The notes under the pieces: generated by a model | The model's input: the letters and a program-made list of their open reading frames with translations, nothing else | The model's database searches: none | What the model was told of the DNA's origin: nothing | DNA from: OLB16 sp964422415 | Lineage (GTDB): Bacteria; Hinthialibacterota; Hinthialibacteria; OLB16 | Length of the DNA: 19,182 bases | Direction: 5' to 3' | Assembly (NCBI GenBank): GCA_964422415.1 | Contig: CAYRBI010000116.1 | Location: forward strand, 1-19,182 | Shown here: positions 1 through 7,290 of the stretch, piece after piece | Layout: each line of letters opens with the position of its first letter | How positions within the stretch are numbered: the stretch's first letter is position 1 | Translations under genes and position numbers: made by a program

Positions 1-91
1 ATAAAAACAATTACCCCCCCAACCCCCCCCACCCAACCCCCTAATCCCCCCCCCCCCCCCCCCGGGGGGGGGGGGTGGGGGGGGGGGGGGG
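1..91. other. Poly-C/poly-G low-complexity contig end
   Basis: The window opens with C-rich sequence, then 18 consecutive C (46-63), directly followed by 12 G, one T and 15 G (64-91). The C run and G run form a self-complementary junction. No coding or regulatory meaning is visible. A homopolymer of this kind at the very end of a contig is typical of read-end artefacts (no-signal cycles read as G, joined to their own reverse complement), so I treat it as probably not genomic. Bases 92-183 separate it from the stop codon of the GH20 gene and show no hairpin or other feature. Confidence 0.75.
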
Positions 92-183
92 AAATTTCCT
101 TCTCAACCCAAAGTCATCCCCCATCATACCCCCTTCGTCCTCCATTAGAAGTGCGGAAGAGTCGGAAAAGTAGCTTTTGTTGT

Positions 184-2151
184 CTACGGAGTCTGTCCGG
201 GAGCATGTCCTAGAGCAGTCAGTAAGGGACCGAATTTGGCCACACTGTCTTTAAGGCCACCTGACCGGTTCCGTTCCAACCAGATCTGGCGGTACTCGGG
301 AAGAAGGACTTCGAGCTCCGTGGCGAGACTGTTCTTCACCTCGGTGGGAAGATTTTCGGTGCCCACGCCCCCAGCCTCGATCCTGGCCAGTCCAATCTTG
401 CAAGACAATTTTACCAACTCCGCGCCCATGTTGAACTCGCGGATTAACAGGTCTGCATCAGGGCAATGCATATCGGCCTGGGAGAGGTTAGCCATGACCT
501 TGTCAACATACGCGAGAGTCTCTTCCAGATTCTCTTTCTTCATGTTCTCGTAAACAGTGCCCTTGAAATCGCCATCGATCTTGTGCTGGAGGAGAGAGTA
601 GAAAAGGGTATTGTTCCCAATCGTTACTCCCGTCTGTTGATAGGCATTTCCCAAGTCCCATGCCAGCCGTCCCATAACTCCGGCATGGTCTTGGAAGAGG
701 TGAATATCCAGGGCTTGGGGGATGTTGAGATCACGGTTTGTCTCAGGACACCAGGAGACCGCCGCGCCATAGGCGAAACCCACATAGGAAACCGGCAGGA
801 ACTGCCAATGGCCACCATCGCCCCAATCAGTTACCAGGTATCCAATCGCGCCGTTTGCCTTGCCATTCTCAGCGGCGTTGAGCAGGTTCTTAACCGCGTT
901 GTCAGTCCGCCCCACCAGGGTGTTCCAGGAGGAGGTTCCTGGGCAGACATAGAAGGGGATTCCGGATTCCGCGAATTTCTTACCATGATCCGCGAAAGGA
1001 TGATCCGCCTCGTAACCCCATTCCAAGGCGATGATGTCCTTGGGGAGTTCCGGGATCAGTTCCGGGTGCTGCATGATGATGTCGCCCCAGAACATCATCT
1101 TGATCCCATGCGCGGTCACCAGATCGTGAATTTTGAGCAGGAACTCCAGATAGACTCTTCCAGCCCCGCGTGCATCGACATCCGCCTTACTTCTGCCCTT
1201 GCCCAGTGACCAGGTCTCATCACACCCGACATTGAAGAAATCGCTGTTGAAGTTTGGTAACAGGTCGGCATACAGACCCCTCAAATGTTCGATCGAGGCG
1301 GGATCCACCGCGCACAGGTCCGATCCACCCTCGGGTATCTCGGCGAGGCGACGGTACTGGGGAAACTTGAGCCAACGTTCTCTGTGGCCGAAGGAGTTCT
1401 GGTTGGGGACCAGATCGATATAACGGTCAGCGCAGAAGGTATCCAGACTTTGGATCTGTGTGGGCGTCATTGGGGAGGCATCCTCCCAGACCACGGGGTG
1501 ATCACGGTAGGCGAAGGTGTGCTCGGTATAGAGCTGCACCTCGTTATATTTCATCTCCGCGAGTTGATCCACCAAGGTATAGAGCGTTTCCATCTCTGGG
1601 ACCTTGTCGCGTGAGATGTCCAACACGACCCCGCGCCGCATGAAATCGGGCCAATCCTCGATGTGCAGGAAGGGCAGCTCCCCGCCAAGAGCATATTGGC
1701 GGACTATCTGACAGAGCGTCATCATCCCGTAGTATAGGCCGGGTTCGTCATGGCCGGTGATCCGGACTCCACGTTTGTTGATATCCAGGATATACCCCTG
1801 TGGATGCGGGATCGCATTGGGATTGAGACATAGCTTGGCTGAGGGGCTGGGAGTTTCCGGGGGAAAGACCTCGAACCAGTGATTTCCCAACTGATCACTT
1901 GACTCTTCGGAGACGTCCTCGAAGGTTAAGGTGGGAGTGACAGGTAAGGAGTACTCGCCACGCAAGACCTTGATTTCACGTGGAAAGGGGACCAGAACAG
2001 GCATTGGTTGACTTGAATCAGAGGCCATGGATTTCTTCTCCTGGGTGCAACATCCTGGGATTGCCGCTGGTATGGCCAGCTGTGTGGACCAAGCCAAAAG
2101 GACAACGGAAAGCAGGGTGTGAAACCACCCTGAGACAAGAATCCTTCTCAT
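184..2151 (-). CDS. Exported glycoside hydrolase family 20 protein (beta-N-acetylhexosaminidase-like)
   Basis: This 655-residue protein is predicted to remove terminal beta-linked N-acetylhexosamines from glycans outside the cytoplasm. The N-terminus (MRRILVSGWF...) is a basic, hydrophobic export signal; a Cys pair near residue 34 (IPGCC) could be a poor lipobox. Residues ~50-165 look like the GH20b-type accessory domain. The catalytic barrel begins near FMRRGVVLDISRDKVP, and the GH20 Asp-Glu pair appears as NVGCDETWSLG (D311, E312). Tryptophans expected to line the sugar pocket follow (LEWGY, SSWNT, DWGDGGHW). The NVGCDE context differs from the common HxGGDE form but fits a GH20 subgroup with a D-E-x-x-x-L-G-x-G-R-S run. 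The reading frame is open upstream to 2217, but ATG 2151 is preferred because a ribosome site precedes it and the signal peptide starts there. It is last in a leftward gene block. Substrate is not determinable. Confidence 0.88.
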   Translation of the reverse strand: MRRILVSGWFHTLLSVVLLAWSTQLAIPAAIPGCCTQEKKSMASDSSQPMPVLVPFPREIKVLRGEYSLPVTPTLTFEDVSEESSDQLGNHWFEVFPPETPSPSAKLCLNPNAIPHPQGYILDINKRGVRITGHDEPGLYYGMMTLCQIVRQYALGGELPFLHIEDWPDFMRRGVVLDISRDKVPEMETLYTLVDQLAEMKYNEVQLYTEHTFAYRDHPVVWEDASPMTPTQIQSLDTFCADRYIDLVPNQNSFGHRERWLKFPQYRRLAEIPEGGSDLCAVDPASIEHLRGLYADLLPNFNSDFFNVGCDETWSLGKGRSKADVDARGAGRVYLEFLLKIHDLVTAHGIKMMFWGDIIMQHPELIPELPKDIIALEWGYEADHPFADHGKKFAESGIPFYVCPGTSSWNTLVGRTDNAVKNLLNAAENGKANGAIGYLVTDWGDGGHWQFLPVSYVGFAYGAAVSWCPETNRDLNIPQALDIHLFQDHAGVMGRLAWDLGNAYQQTGVTIGNNTLFYSLLQHKIDGDFKGTVYENMKKENLEETLAYVDKVMANLSQADMHCPDADLLIREFNMGAELVKLSCKIGLARIEAGGVGTENLPTEVKNSLATELEVLLPEYRQIWLERNRSGGLKDSVAKFGPLLTALGHAPGQTP

Positions 2152-2160
2152 ATGAGGTGT

Positions 2161-2167
2161 CTCTCCT
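2161..2167 (-). promoter_or_regulatory. Ribosome-binding site of the GH20 gene
   Basis: On the minus strand AGGAGAG lies 9 nt before ATG 2151. It decides between this start and the longer open frame that begins at 2217, which would place a non-hydrophobic 22-residue extension before the signal peptide. Confidence 0.6.
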
Positions 2168-2300
2168 TCCATGCCAGTGTAAGGTGACGGCAGAGGCCGG
2201 ACAGCTGGGCGGTCCATCTACATGGTAAAGATCATCCCACAAAGCTCTATAAGGTGAGAAGGCGTCTCTCTATTCCAGCGGCCAAGAGCCCAAGGAAAGG

Positions 2301-2759
2301 TTATCGGTCTGGGAGTATGGGGATGAAGTGGCCGGATGAAGTTTCTTCCTCTTGTGAAGGAAGACTCCGGAGATAATCCACCGTCTCCTGGAGAAACTTC
2401 TTTATCTCCTCCATTTGGGAGCGTTCATCCAGCGAGAAGAAAAGATCCTCCATCTGGAAGGAGCGTTCATAACGCCGGGGTTGGATTTCCTTCACCTGGG
2501 CGAGGAGACACTGAGAAGGGAGAACCCGGTCGTGAATCTGATAAAGGAGCAGCCGGGGGCGGTCGATGTGATAACCAATCCAGTCAATTGGTGCTGCGGG
2601 AGCCACCTGGATTGAGAATCCACTGAAGGTCAGCCCCCCACCCGCGCGGATGATGGGGAGACCACACTCGGTCAGCACGGTTTGCAGGTGAACCAACAGA
2701 TTGAGCAGATCCCGCATCCCCTCGAGCAAAGAGGCGCGGACTCTGTTATCGGGGCTCAT
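2301..2759 (-). CDS. Hypothetical protein in the PtsN/PII-like cluster
   Basis: I do not recognise this 152-residue protein (starting MSPDNRVRASLLEG). It has no signal peptide or clear membrane segment. The first third is leucine-rich and probably helical (MRDLLNLLVHLQTVL). The middle (GGGLTFSGFSIQV, then WIGYHIDRPRLLLYQIHD) alternates hydrophobic and polar residues as in beta strands. The C-terminal third is charged and helical (RSQMEEIKKFLQETVDYL). The frame is open to 2843, which would overlap the PII-like gene by 98 nt. ATG 2759 is chosen because it cuts the overlap to 14 nt and has an AAGG-type site 5-8 nt upstream; ATG 2717 is a third option. The overlap suggests translational coupling to the PII-like gene and a shared role with it. 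The gene is separated from GH20 by about 150 nt. Confidence 0.65.
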   Translation of the reverse strand: MSPDNRVRASLLEGMRDLLNLLVHLQTVLTECGLPIIRAGGGLTFSGFSIQVAPAAPIDWIGYHIDRPRLLLYQIHDRVLPSQCLLAQVKEIQPRRYERSFQMEDLFFSLDERSQMEEIKKFLQETVDYLRSLPSQEEETSSGHFIPILPDR

Positions 2760-3102
2760 CCGCCTTATACCGGATCCGCGCGCCACGTACTTGCGAAACC
2801 GGTACCACAATCGAGAAAGCGCCACCGGGCGCTCCCTCAACATTCAACAGGTGGTCGACAAAATCGAGAGCCTGCTCGAGTTTTTCATCATCCCGGATCA
2901 AGGAGAGCAGAACCTTACTGTTGGGTTGGTTCCCAGCAAACATCTTACGGAAGCCGGCGAAGATGGGTATCTCCCGGCCCAGCACACTTCCCATCCCCAC
3001 GGAGTCCACGATGGTGGCGCCTGGGATCTCCAGTTCGATGAATCCCTCCAGCAACTCCTCAAGCTTCTCGACACGATTCAGCACGACGATCAGCAAGTGC
3101 AT
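2746..3102 (-). CDS. PII-like (GlnB-fold) regulatory protein
   Basis: This 118-residue protein has the beta-alpha-beta layout and signature of PII-related regulators: MHLLIVVLNRVEKLEELLEG, then IPGATIVDSVGMGSVLG (residues 27-42), a pattern common in P-II family annotations. Canonical PII proteins are trimers that sense ATP/ADP and 2-oxoglutarate and bind targets through a T-loop. Here the region where a T-loop would sit (REIPIFAGFRKMFAGNQPN) lacks an obvious uridylylation tyrosine, so signalling by covalent modification is not expected. The gene begins 14 nt after the stop of the EIIA-like gene and overlaps the next gene by 14 nt, so it sits in one transcription unit with both. The partner and ligand are unknown. 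Family placement rests on motif memory, with good confidence in the fold and low confidence in its role. Confidence 0.72.
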   Translation of the reverse strand: MHLLIVVLNRVEKLEELLEGFIELEIPGATIVDSVGMGSVLGREIPIFAGFRKMFAGNQPNSKVLLSLIRDDEKLEQALDFVDHLLNVEGAPGGAFSIVVPVSQVRGARIRYKADEPR

Positions 3103-3116
3103 GGCGGCTTGATCCC

Positions 3117-3578
3117 TTAGAACAGAGCCTCTTCTTCGTTAATGCAGCGGAGAACCTCTTCCGGGGATTGCATTGAGAGAAGACGGTCTCTGAATTCAGA
3201 CTGCTTTAATAAGCGCGCGGTGCGCGATAAGACTTTCAACTGCTCCTTGTCGGCATTCTCTGGACCACCAATCACGATGAACAGGAAGACCGGTTCGCCA
3301 TCCAGAGCGTCAAACTCCACACCTTTCTTGCTTTTCGCCAGGAGAATGAAAAGACGTTCGGGGCCATCATAACGCGTATGTGGGATCGCGATCCCCCCTC
3401 CAATTCCCGTACTGATAAGGTTTTCGCGTTCGGAAAGCCCTTTGAAAAGGGCCTCCTTGTCCGGCACAAGCCCCAGCTTCCCGGCGTAATCGGCGACTTC
3501 TCTCAAGACCTCGTTTTTAGTGGATGTTTTGAGATCGAGGATGATCTGTTCGGCTTTCAAGTAATCAATCAGCTTCAT
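3117..3578 (-). CDS. ptsN: PTS EIIA-like (PtsN/EIIANtr-type) phosphoacceptor protein
   Basis: This 153-residue cytoplasmic protein matches the PTS EIIA type-2 (fructose/mannitol/Ntr) domain in length and pattern. The phosphorylatable histidine is H67 in GGGIAIPHTR, followed by the usual hydrophobic core (LFILLAKSKKGVEFDALDG), VFLFIVIGGPE and an LSRTARLL helix. Members accept phosphate from HPr/NPr; PtsN-type proteins regulate other proteins rather than carry sugar. No permease domain is nearby, which supports a regulatory role. ATG 3578 is used because it begins the domain (MKLIDYL). Its ribosome site is weak (a G run about 10 nt upstream), and the frame stays open to 3632. It is the first gene of the leftward block and is followed after 14 nt by a PII-like gene, a pairing that suggests a metabolic signalling unit. 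The symbol marks similarity, not proven orthology. Confidence 0.82.
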   Translation of the reverse strand: MKLIDYLKAEQIILDLKTSTKNEVLREVADYAGKLGLVPDKEALFKGLSERENLISTGIGGGIAIPHTRYDGPERLFILLAKSKKGVEFDALDGEPVFLFIVIGGPENADKEQLKVLSRTARLLKQSEFRDRLLSMQSPEEVLRCINEEEALF

Positions 3579-3811
3579 CTGTTCATGCCCCCACGCAACA
3601 CCTTGGTCACCTCTCCAACCCATACCGTACATATTCTGGTTCGTGAATACTTCTCTTGGTCAGGAGATTTTTCCCTCGCGTCCCAGAATCTTCAGGGAAG
3701 GTAAGAATAGTCCGCAATTCTCTCCGCGAAAAGGTCATAATTCTCTTACTTGCCATCTTGTATGAGAATGATCTCAGGCTAACCTATACACCAAATGAGA
3801 GGAATCTACCG
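3579..3811. promoter_or_regulatory. Divergent intergenic region between ptsN-like and PilZ genes
   Basis: These 233 nt separate two genes transcribed away from each other and so should carry both promoters. I found no convincing -35/-10 pair in either direction. The only symmetrical motif is TGAGAATGATCTCA at 3763-3776 (5-nt arms around a 4-nt centre), which could be an operator but is short enough to be chance. No small gene was found here. Confidence 0.35.
3797..3803 (+). promoter_or_regulatory. Ribosome-binding site selecting the GTG start of the PilZ gene
   Basis: GAGAGGA sits 8 nt before GTG 3812. It selects this GTG over upstream in-frame ATG codons such as 3656, which would add about 50 residues unlike a PilZ protein. 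Confidence 0.6.
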
Positions 3812-4183
3812 GTGAACGACGAACGAAGACAGTTTACACGGATCAGTATCGAGTATCCCATTATCCTCAAGAGATCCTCGGGTGAGGAGGTTCCAGGAGT
3901 GGTTGTGAACCTCTCCCTTAAAGGGCTCCTAGTCCATCCCGAAGGTCATGTCGACGCGGGGGAGGAAGTGGCCTTCCACTTCACGAAGTCGGAGAATACA
4001 CCCACGATTCCTATCGTCGGGAAGGGTGTGGTAGTCCGCCTGGAGGGGAATGAAGAGATTGGCTTGCGGCTTACCGAGATTGATATCGAGGGTCTCTCAC
4101 ACTTGAGAAGACTGGTCGAGTTGAACATCGGGGATTGCGACAAGGCTTTCGCCGAGACCGCCAAGTGGTGGGCGGATTCCTGA
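3812..4183 (+). CDS. PilZ domain protein (probable c-di-GMP effector)
   Basis: This is a short, single-domain 123-residue protein. It begins with the c-di-GMP-binding arginine motif (ERRQFTRI, an RxxxR pattern at residues ~5-10) and about 30 residues later has NLSLKG, matching the N/D-x-S-x-x-G motif. The remaining strands (EEVAFHFT, GKGVVVRL, EEIGLRLTEI) fit the PilZ beta barrel. PilZ proteins bind cyclic di-GMP and change motility, secretion or polysaccharide output. The tail is Trp-rich (AKWWADS). The GTG start is chosen on the ribosome site and because the domain starts there. The gene is first in a rightward trio, 15 nt before a methyltransferase gene. No flagellar, pilus or cyclase gene is in the window, so its target is unknown. 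Confidence 0.85.
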   Translation: MNDERRQFTRISIEYPIILKRSSGEEVPGVVVNLSLKGLLVHPEGHVDAGEEVAFHFTKSENTPTIPIVGKGVVVRLEGNEEIGLRLTEIDIEGLSHLRRLVELNIGDCDKAFAETAKWWADS

Positions 4184-4198
4184 TCCGAGCCACAACCC

Positions 4199-4933
4199 GT
4201 GTCCATGCAGCGTAAGACGACCCGCCTCACCGCGGCGGCGGTCAGTCATTTCTATCCGGATACCCCCACGGATCTGGAGCACTTCTTCGCGAAGGTTCTT
4301 CCCACCCTGAAAGAGCACTGCCGTGTGTTGGAGGTTGGGGCAGGCCATGGAGCCGTGACCGGCCTTGATTGGCGGGGACAGAACCGGCGGATCATTGGAA
4401 TTGATCTCGATCCACGAGTGGGATCACACCCATTTCTGGATGAGGCGGTCCGTGCGGATGTTTTCTCTTTGCCTTTTCCAGAGGAGACTTTTGATGTGGC
4501 TGTATCGGTCTTCCTGATGGAGCATTTGGCGGATCCCGCCAAAGCCCTCCAGGAGATTCACCGTATTCTCAAACCGGGTGGCGTCTATCTGGCCAAGACA
4601 CCGAACAAGGATCATTACGTAGGCTGGGCGGCGCGTTTGACCCCAACCGCCTTTCATAAGTGGTATAATGCCCGCCGGGGACGATGTGCTGAGGATACCT
4701 TCGCGACTTTCTACCGGTACAACCGGTGCGAGGATATCGAGAGAATTTCCCGCGCGGCGGGTTTTGAGGTTTCAAGTCTGGAAGGATTCGAGGGAGTTCC
4801 CGAATACCTGTTGTTATCCATATTCTTATTCGTGCCCGGTTGGCTGTATGAACGCTGGACCAACAGGAAACCAGAACGGAAGAGATGGAGAGCGAGCCTT
4901 GAGGTGATTCTCAGAAAACCTCTGGCCGAGTAG
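4199..4933 (+). CDS. Class I SAM-dependent methyltransferase
   Basis: This 244-residue protein has a Rossmann methyltransferase fold of the Methyltransf_11 type. Motif I is VLEVGAGHGAV (residues 43-53), motif II is the acidic strand end IIGIDLDP (65-72), motif III is RADVFSLPF (86-93), and motif IV/V is FDVAVSVFLMEHL followed by EIHRILKPGG. A hydrophobic stretch near the C-terminus (YLLLSIFLFVPGWLYERW) may sit at the membrane or bind a hydrophobic acceptor. The substrate cannot be read from sequence. The start is GTG 4199 or ATG 4205, two codons apart; neither has a clear ribosome site, suggesting coupling to the PilZ gene that ends 15 nt earlier. The stop is only 4 nt before proB. Confidence 0.85.
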   Translation: MSMQRKTTRLTAAAVSHFYPDTPTDLEHFFAKVLPTLKEHCRVLEVGAGHGAVTGLDWRGQNRRIIGIDLDPRVGSHPFLDEAVRADVFSLPFPEETFDVAVSVFLMEHLADPAKALQEIHRILKPGGVYLAKTPNKDHYVGWAARLTPTAFHKWYNARRGRCAEDTFATFYRYNRCEDIERISRAAGFEVSSLEGFEGVPEYLLLSIFLFVPGWLYERWTNRKPERKRWRASLEVILRKPLAE

Positions 4934-4937
4934 AAAG

Positions 4938-6116
4938 ATGAAGAAGACACACCCTTTGAAGCGTATTGTTATTAAGGTCGGGACAGCGTTGATCGATTCG
5001 GAGAAAGACGCCTATGACAAGACCGTGGTGGGTGGGCTGGCGCGCGGCATCACGCGTCAGATGCAAGCGGGCCGTGAGGTGGTCTTGGTCTCCTCGGGAG
5101 CGGTTGGCGCTGGCCGCCGGAGGATGGAGTGGTCCAAGGATCAGGCCAGCCTTATCGACCGCCAAGCCCTAGCCGCGATTGGCCAACCCCGTCTGATGGG
5201 TTTTTACACGGATGTGTTCGGAAAACTTGGTATCCCGGTGGCGCAGATTCTTCTCACCCGGTTGGGCCTGGAAACGCGTGAGCGTTATCTCAACGCGCGC
5301 CATACAATTGAACGGCTCCTGTCTTGGGGCGTGCTCCCGATTATCAACGAGAATGACACCGTCGTCACCGAGGAACTTCAGTTCGGAGATAATGACCGTC
5401 TCGCCGCTGTCGTGGCAGGGAAGATCAAATCCGATCTCTTGATTTTATTCACCGATGTGGAGTCGGTGTGGGATGAGAATAAACAGCCCGTGAAACGTGT
5501 CTGGGAGATCTCGACTGGGTTGCTCGCGGCAGCGGGGGGACCCGCTTCGGTGCGCTCGCGGGGTGGAATGAAATCCAAACTCCGTTCAGTCCAGGAAGCC
5601 ATGCTAATGGGCGTTTCGGCGGTGATTACCTCGGGGCGCATCCCTCATGTACTCGACCAGATATTCGAAGCCTGGCCGGAGATGTCGGATCCCACCCGCG
5701 ACCCCCCAGAGGGTGTGCCGGGTACCTGGTTTATCTCTCACCACAATGGATTAGATGGACGCAAACGTTGGATTTTGGCGTGCCGTTCTTCCAGTGCGCG
5801 GATTGTGGTGGATGATGGAGCGCGTTTGGCTTTAGAGCGTGGAGACCGGAGTCTGTTGCCCTCTGGTGTGGTCGAGGTTAAGGGTTCATTCATGATCGGA
5901 GATCCAGTGACCATCTACTCGCTCGTGGATGAGCCCATTGCCCAGGGGTTGGCCAATTTGTCATCTTCGGAGCTCTCCCGTTTCAAGGGGTTGAGTACCC
6001 AGGAGGTTCGCGAGGGCATCGGCCGGAGTGTCAAGAACTGCGTGGCCGTGCACCATGATGACATGGTTCTGATTGCAACTCCGCAGTCGGATCTGGCTGG
6101 TCAGGTTCCAGAATAG
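4938..6116 (+). CDS. proB: Glutamate 5-kinase with C-terminal PUA domain
   Basis: ProB phosphorylates L-glutamate with ATP to gamma-glutamyl phosphate, the first and usually proline-inhibited step of proline synthesis in the cytoplasm. The 392-residue protein has the amino-acid-kinase domain in order: IVIKVGTALID (residues 10-20), VLVSSGAVGAG (49-59), PIINENDTV (134-142), QFGDNDRLAAVVAG (148-161) and LLILFTDVESVW (167-178). GGMKSKLRSVQEAMLMGV (209-226) is the typical substrate/ATP-site segment. From about residue 275 (RKRWILACRSSSARIVVDDG) the PUA domain follows, as in longer bacterial ProB proteins. It is 4 nt behind the methyltransferase gene and is likely co-transcribed. The usual partner proA (glutamyl-phosphate reductase) is not in the window. 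Confidence 0.95.
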   Translation: MKKTHPLKRIVIKVGTALIDSEKDAYDKTVVGGLARGITRQMQAGREVVLVSSGAVGAGRRRMEWSKDQASLIDRQALAAIGQPRLMGFYTDVFGKLGIPVAQILLTRLGLETRERYLNARHTIERLLSWGVLPIINENDTVVTEELQFGDNDRLAAVVAGKIKSDLLILFTDVESVWDENKQPVKRVWEISTGLLAAAGGPASVRSRGGMKSKLRSVQEAMLMGVSAVITSGRIPHVLDQIFEAWPEMSDPTRDPPEGVPGTWFISHHNGLDGRKRWILACRSSSARIVVDDGARLALERGDRSLLPSGVVEVKGSFMIGDPVTIYSLVDEPIAQGLANLSSSELSRFKGLSTQEVREGIGRSVKNCVAVHHDDMVLIATPQSDLAGQVPE

Positions 6117-6156
6117 GGCCGAGGTTGGGAGTGACTTCTACTCCCCTCATATACAT

Positions 6157-6163
6157 GAGGAGG
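6157..6163 (+). promoter_or_regulatory. Strong ribosome-binding site of the SMP-30 gene
   Basis: GAGGAGG followed by a T7 run ends 8 nt before ATG 6172. It sets the start of the SMP-30 protein at the signal peptide and excludes the open frame that overlaps the end of proB from 6073. Confidence 0.75.
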
Positions 6164-6171
6164 TTTTTTTC

Positions 6172-7146
6172 ATGAACTGCTTTAACACCCCAAGAAAAAA
6201 TGTGTTTCCTGCCCGGACAATCTCCCTCATACTCCTCCTTGCCTGTTGCTCCTTGTTTCTACTAACCACCACACAGGAGGTTTCAATGGCTGGAGACCAG
6301 GACAAACTTGATCAAGTGCTGGTGGTGGGATCCCTCAAGAAGCTCAGCGGAGGGTGCCAATTCAATGAAGGGCCGGTTTGGCATCCAGATGGGTACCTGC
6401 TGTTTTCCGATATCCCCGCTAACCGCATCAACCGTTGGGAGGAAAAAACTGGAAACACGGTCTTCCGTGAGCCCAGCCAAAGCTCGAATGGCCTTACCTT
6501 TGATACCCAGGGGCAGCTCCTTGCTTGCGAGGGTGGGGCTCGCCGTGTAACCCGTACACTCGCCGATGGTAAAATCGTGGTTGTGGTTGAACACTTCGAG
6601 GGGAAACGTCTCAATAGCCCCAACGATGTAGTGGTCTCCCAGAAGGGAATCATCTATTTCACCGACCCTCCCTTTGGAGTCGATGAGAAACAGCGTGACC
6701 TCGATTTCCAGGGTGTCTATTCGGTTCAGCCCGATGGCAAGGTGAACCTCTTCTACCGTGGCATGAACCGTCCCAATGGCCTCGCGCTCTCTCCAGATGA
6801 ATCGGTTCTGTACGTGGATGATACTGAGGAGAAGTTGGTCAATGCTTTCACTCTCAAAGCGGATGGCTCGGCGGCGGGAGAACCCACTGTTTTGGGGCGT
6901 CTGGATGGCTGGGGCGCGGATGGGATGAAGGTGGACACTCAAGGGACTGTTTTTGTGACGGGCCCGAATGGTCTCTATGTTTGGGACAAGCAGGGTGGCT
7001 GGATGGGACGCTTGGAGGTTCCTGAAATTCCCTCGAACTGCGCATTTGGAGGCGCTGACTCGAAGACACTTTTCATCACCGCGCGATCTTCTCTTTATGC
7101 AGTCCAAACAAAGTTTCCTGGGATCCATCCCGGCGGGTGGAAGTAA
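6172..7146 (+). CDS. Exported SMP-30/gluconolactonase/LRE-like hydrolase
   Basis: This 324-residue six-bladed beta-propeller protein is predicted to hydrolyse a sugar lactone or similar ester using one divalent metal. The residues that bind metal and substrate in this family are all recognisable: E66 in FNEGPVWHPDG, N151 in NSPNDVV, N202 in NRPNGLALSPDE, and D250 in GADGMKVDTQG. Repeated blade-end patterns (LLFSDIPANRINRW, YFTDPPFGV, LYVDDTEEKLVNAF) support the propeller. Residues ~1-40 form an export signal with a basic start and hydrophobic core (TISLILLLACCSLFLL); an LLAC sequence within it could be a lipobox. The 55-nt gap after proB has a strong ribosome site but no evident terminator, so read-through from proB is possible. 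The substrate is unknown. Confidence 0.88.
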   Translation: MNCFNTPRKNVFPARTISLILLLACCSLFLLTTTQEVSMAGDQDKLDQVLVVGSLKKLSGGCQFNEGPVWHPDGYLLFSDIPANRINRWEEKTGNTVFREPSQSSNGLTFDTQGQLLACEGGARRVTRTLADGKIVVVVEHFEGKRLNSPNDVVVSQKGIIYFTDPPFGVDEKQRDLDFQGVYSVQPDGKVNLFYRGMNRPNGLALSPDESVLYVDDTEEKLVNAFTLKADGSAAGEPTVLGRLDGWGADGMKVDTQGTVFVTGPNGLYVWDKQGGWMGRLEVPEIPSNCAFGGADSKTLFITARSSLYAVQTKFPGIHPGGWK

Positions 7147-7152
7147 TATAAA

Positions 7153-7236
7153 CCTCACCCCTCTGCCCCCCTCTTCTCCGAGGCGTGAGAGAAGTACACC
7201 CCCCGCCTAGTGGGAGAGAGGAGCGGAGGGACGAGG
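7153..7236. repeat. Imperfect long hairpin (33-nt arms)
   Basis: The arms at 7153-7185 and 7204-7236 are equal in length (33 nt). By my count they match at 24 positions directly and 27 if G-T pairs are allowed, around an 18-nt loop. The sequence is strongly strand-biased: pyrimidine-rich CCTCACCCCTCTGCC on the left and purine-rich GGGAGAGAGGAGCGGAGG on the right. It resembles CCTC..CTCTCCC/GGGAGAG..GAGG intergenic repeats seen in many bacterial genomes. There is no T run for intrinsic termination. It lies just after the SMP-30 stop and before the ribosome site of the next gene. Confidence 0.6.
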
Positions 7237-7279
7237 TCATCTCTGGAGCCTGGCTCCGTTAAGGATTCAGTTGTTGTAT

Positions 7280-7285
7280 GGGAGG
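7280..7285 (+). promoter_or_regulatory. Ribosome-binding site of the 435-residue secreted protein
   Basis: GGGAGG lies 5 nt before ATG 7291. It places the start at the signal peptide instead of at the longer open frame beginning at 7210 inside the hairpin repeat. Confidence 0.6.
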
Positions 7286-7290
7286 CTGCC

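Noticed and set aside
466..1209. 247-codon open frame on the plus strand opposite the GH20 gene
   Set aside because: It is the mirror of a well-supported glycosidase, with no ribosome site or recognisable motif.
3763..3776. Fur-box-like palindrome TGAGAATGATCTCA
   Set aside because: Arms of only 5 nt with a 4-nt centre do not fit the Fur 7-1-7 layout, and neither flanking gene is an iron gene.
6283..7158. 291-codon open frame on the minus strand opposite the SMP-30 gene
   Set aside because: It is antisense to a gene with full family motifs, signal peptide and strong ribosome site; its translation shows no family pattern.
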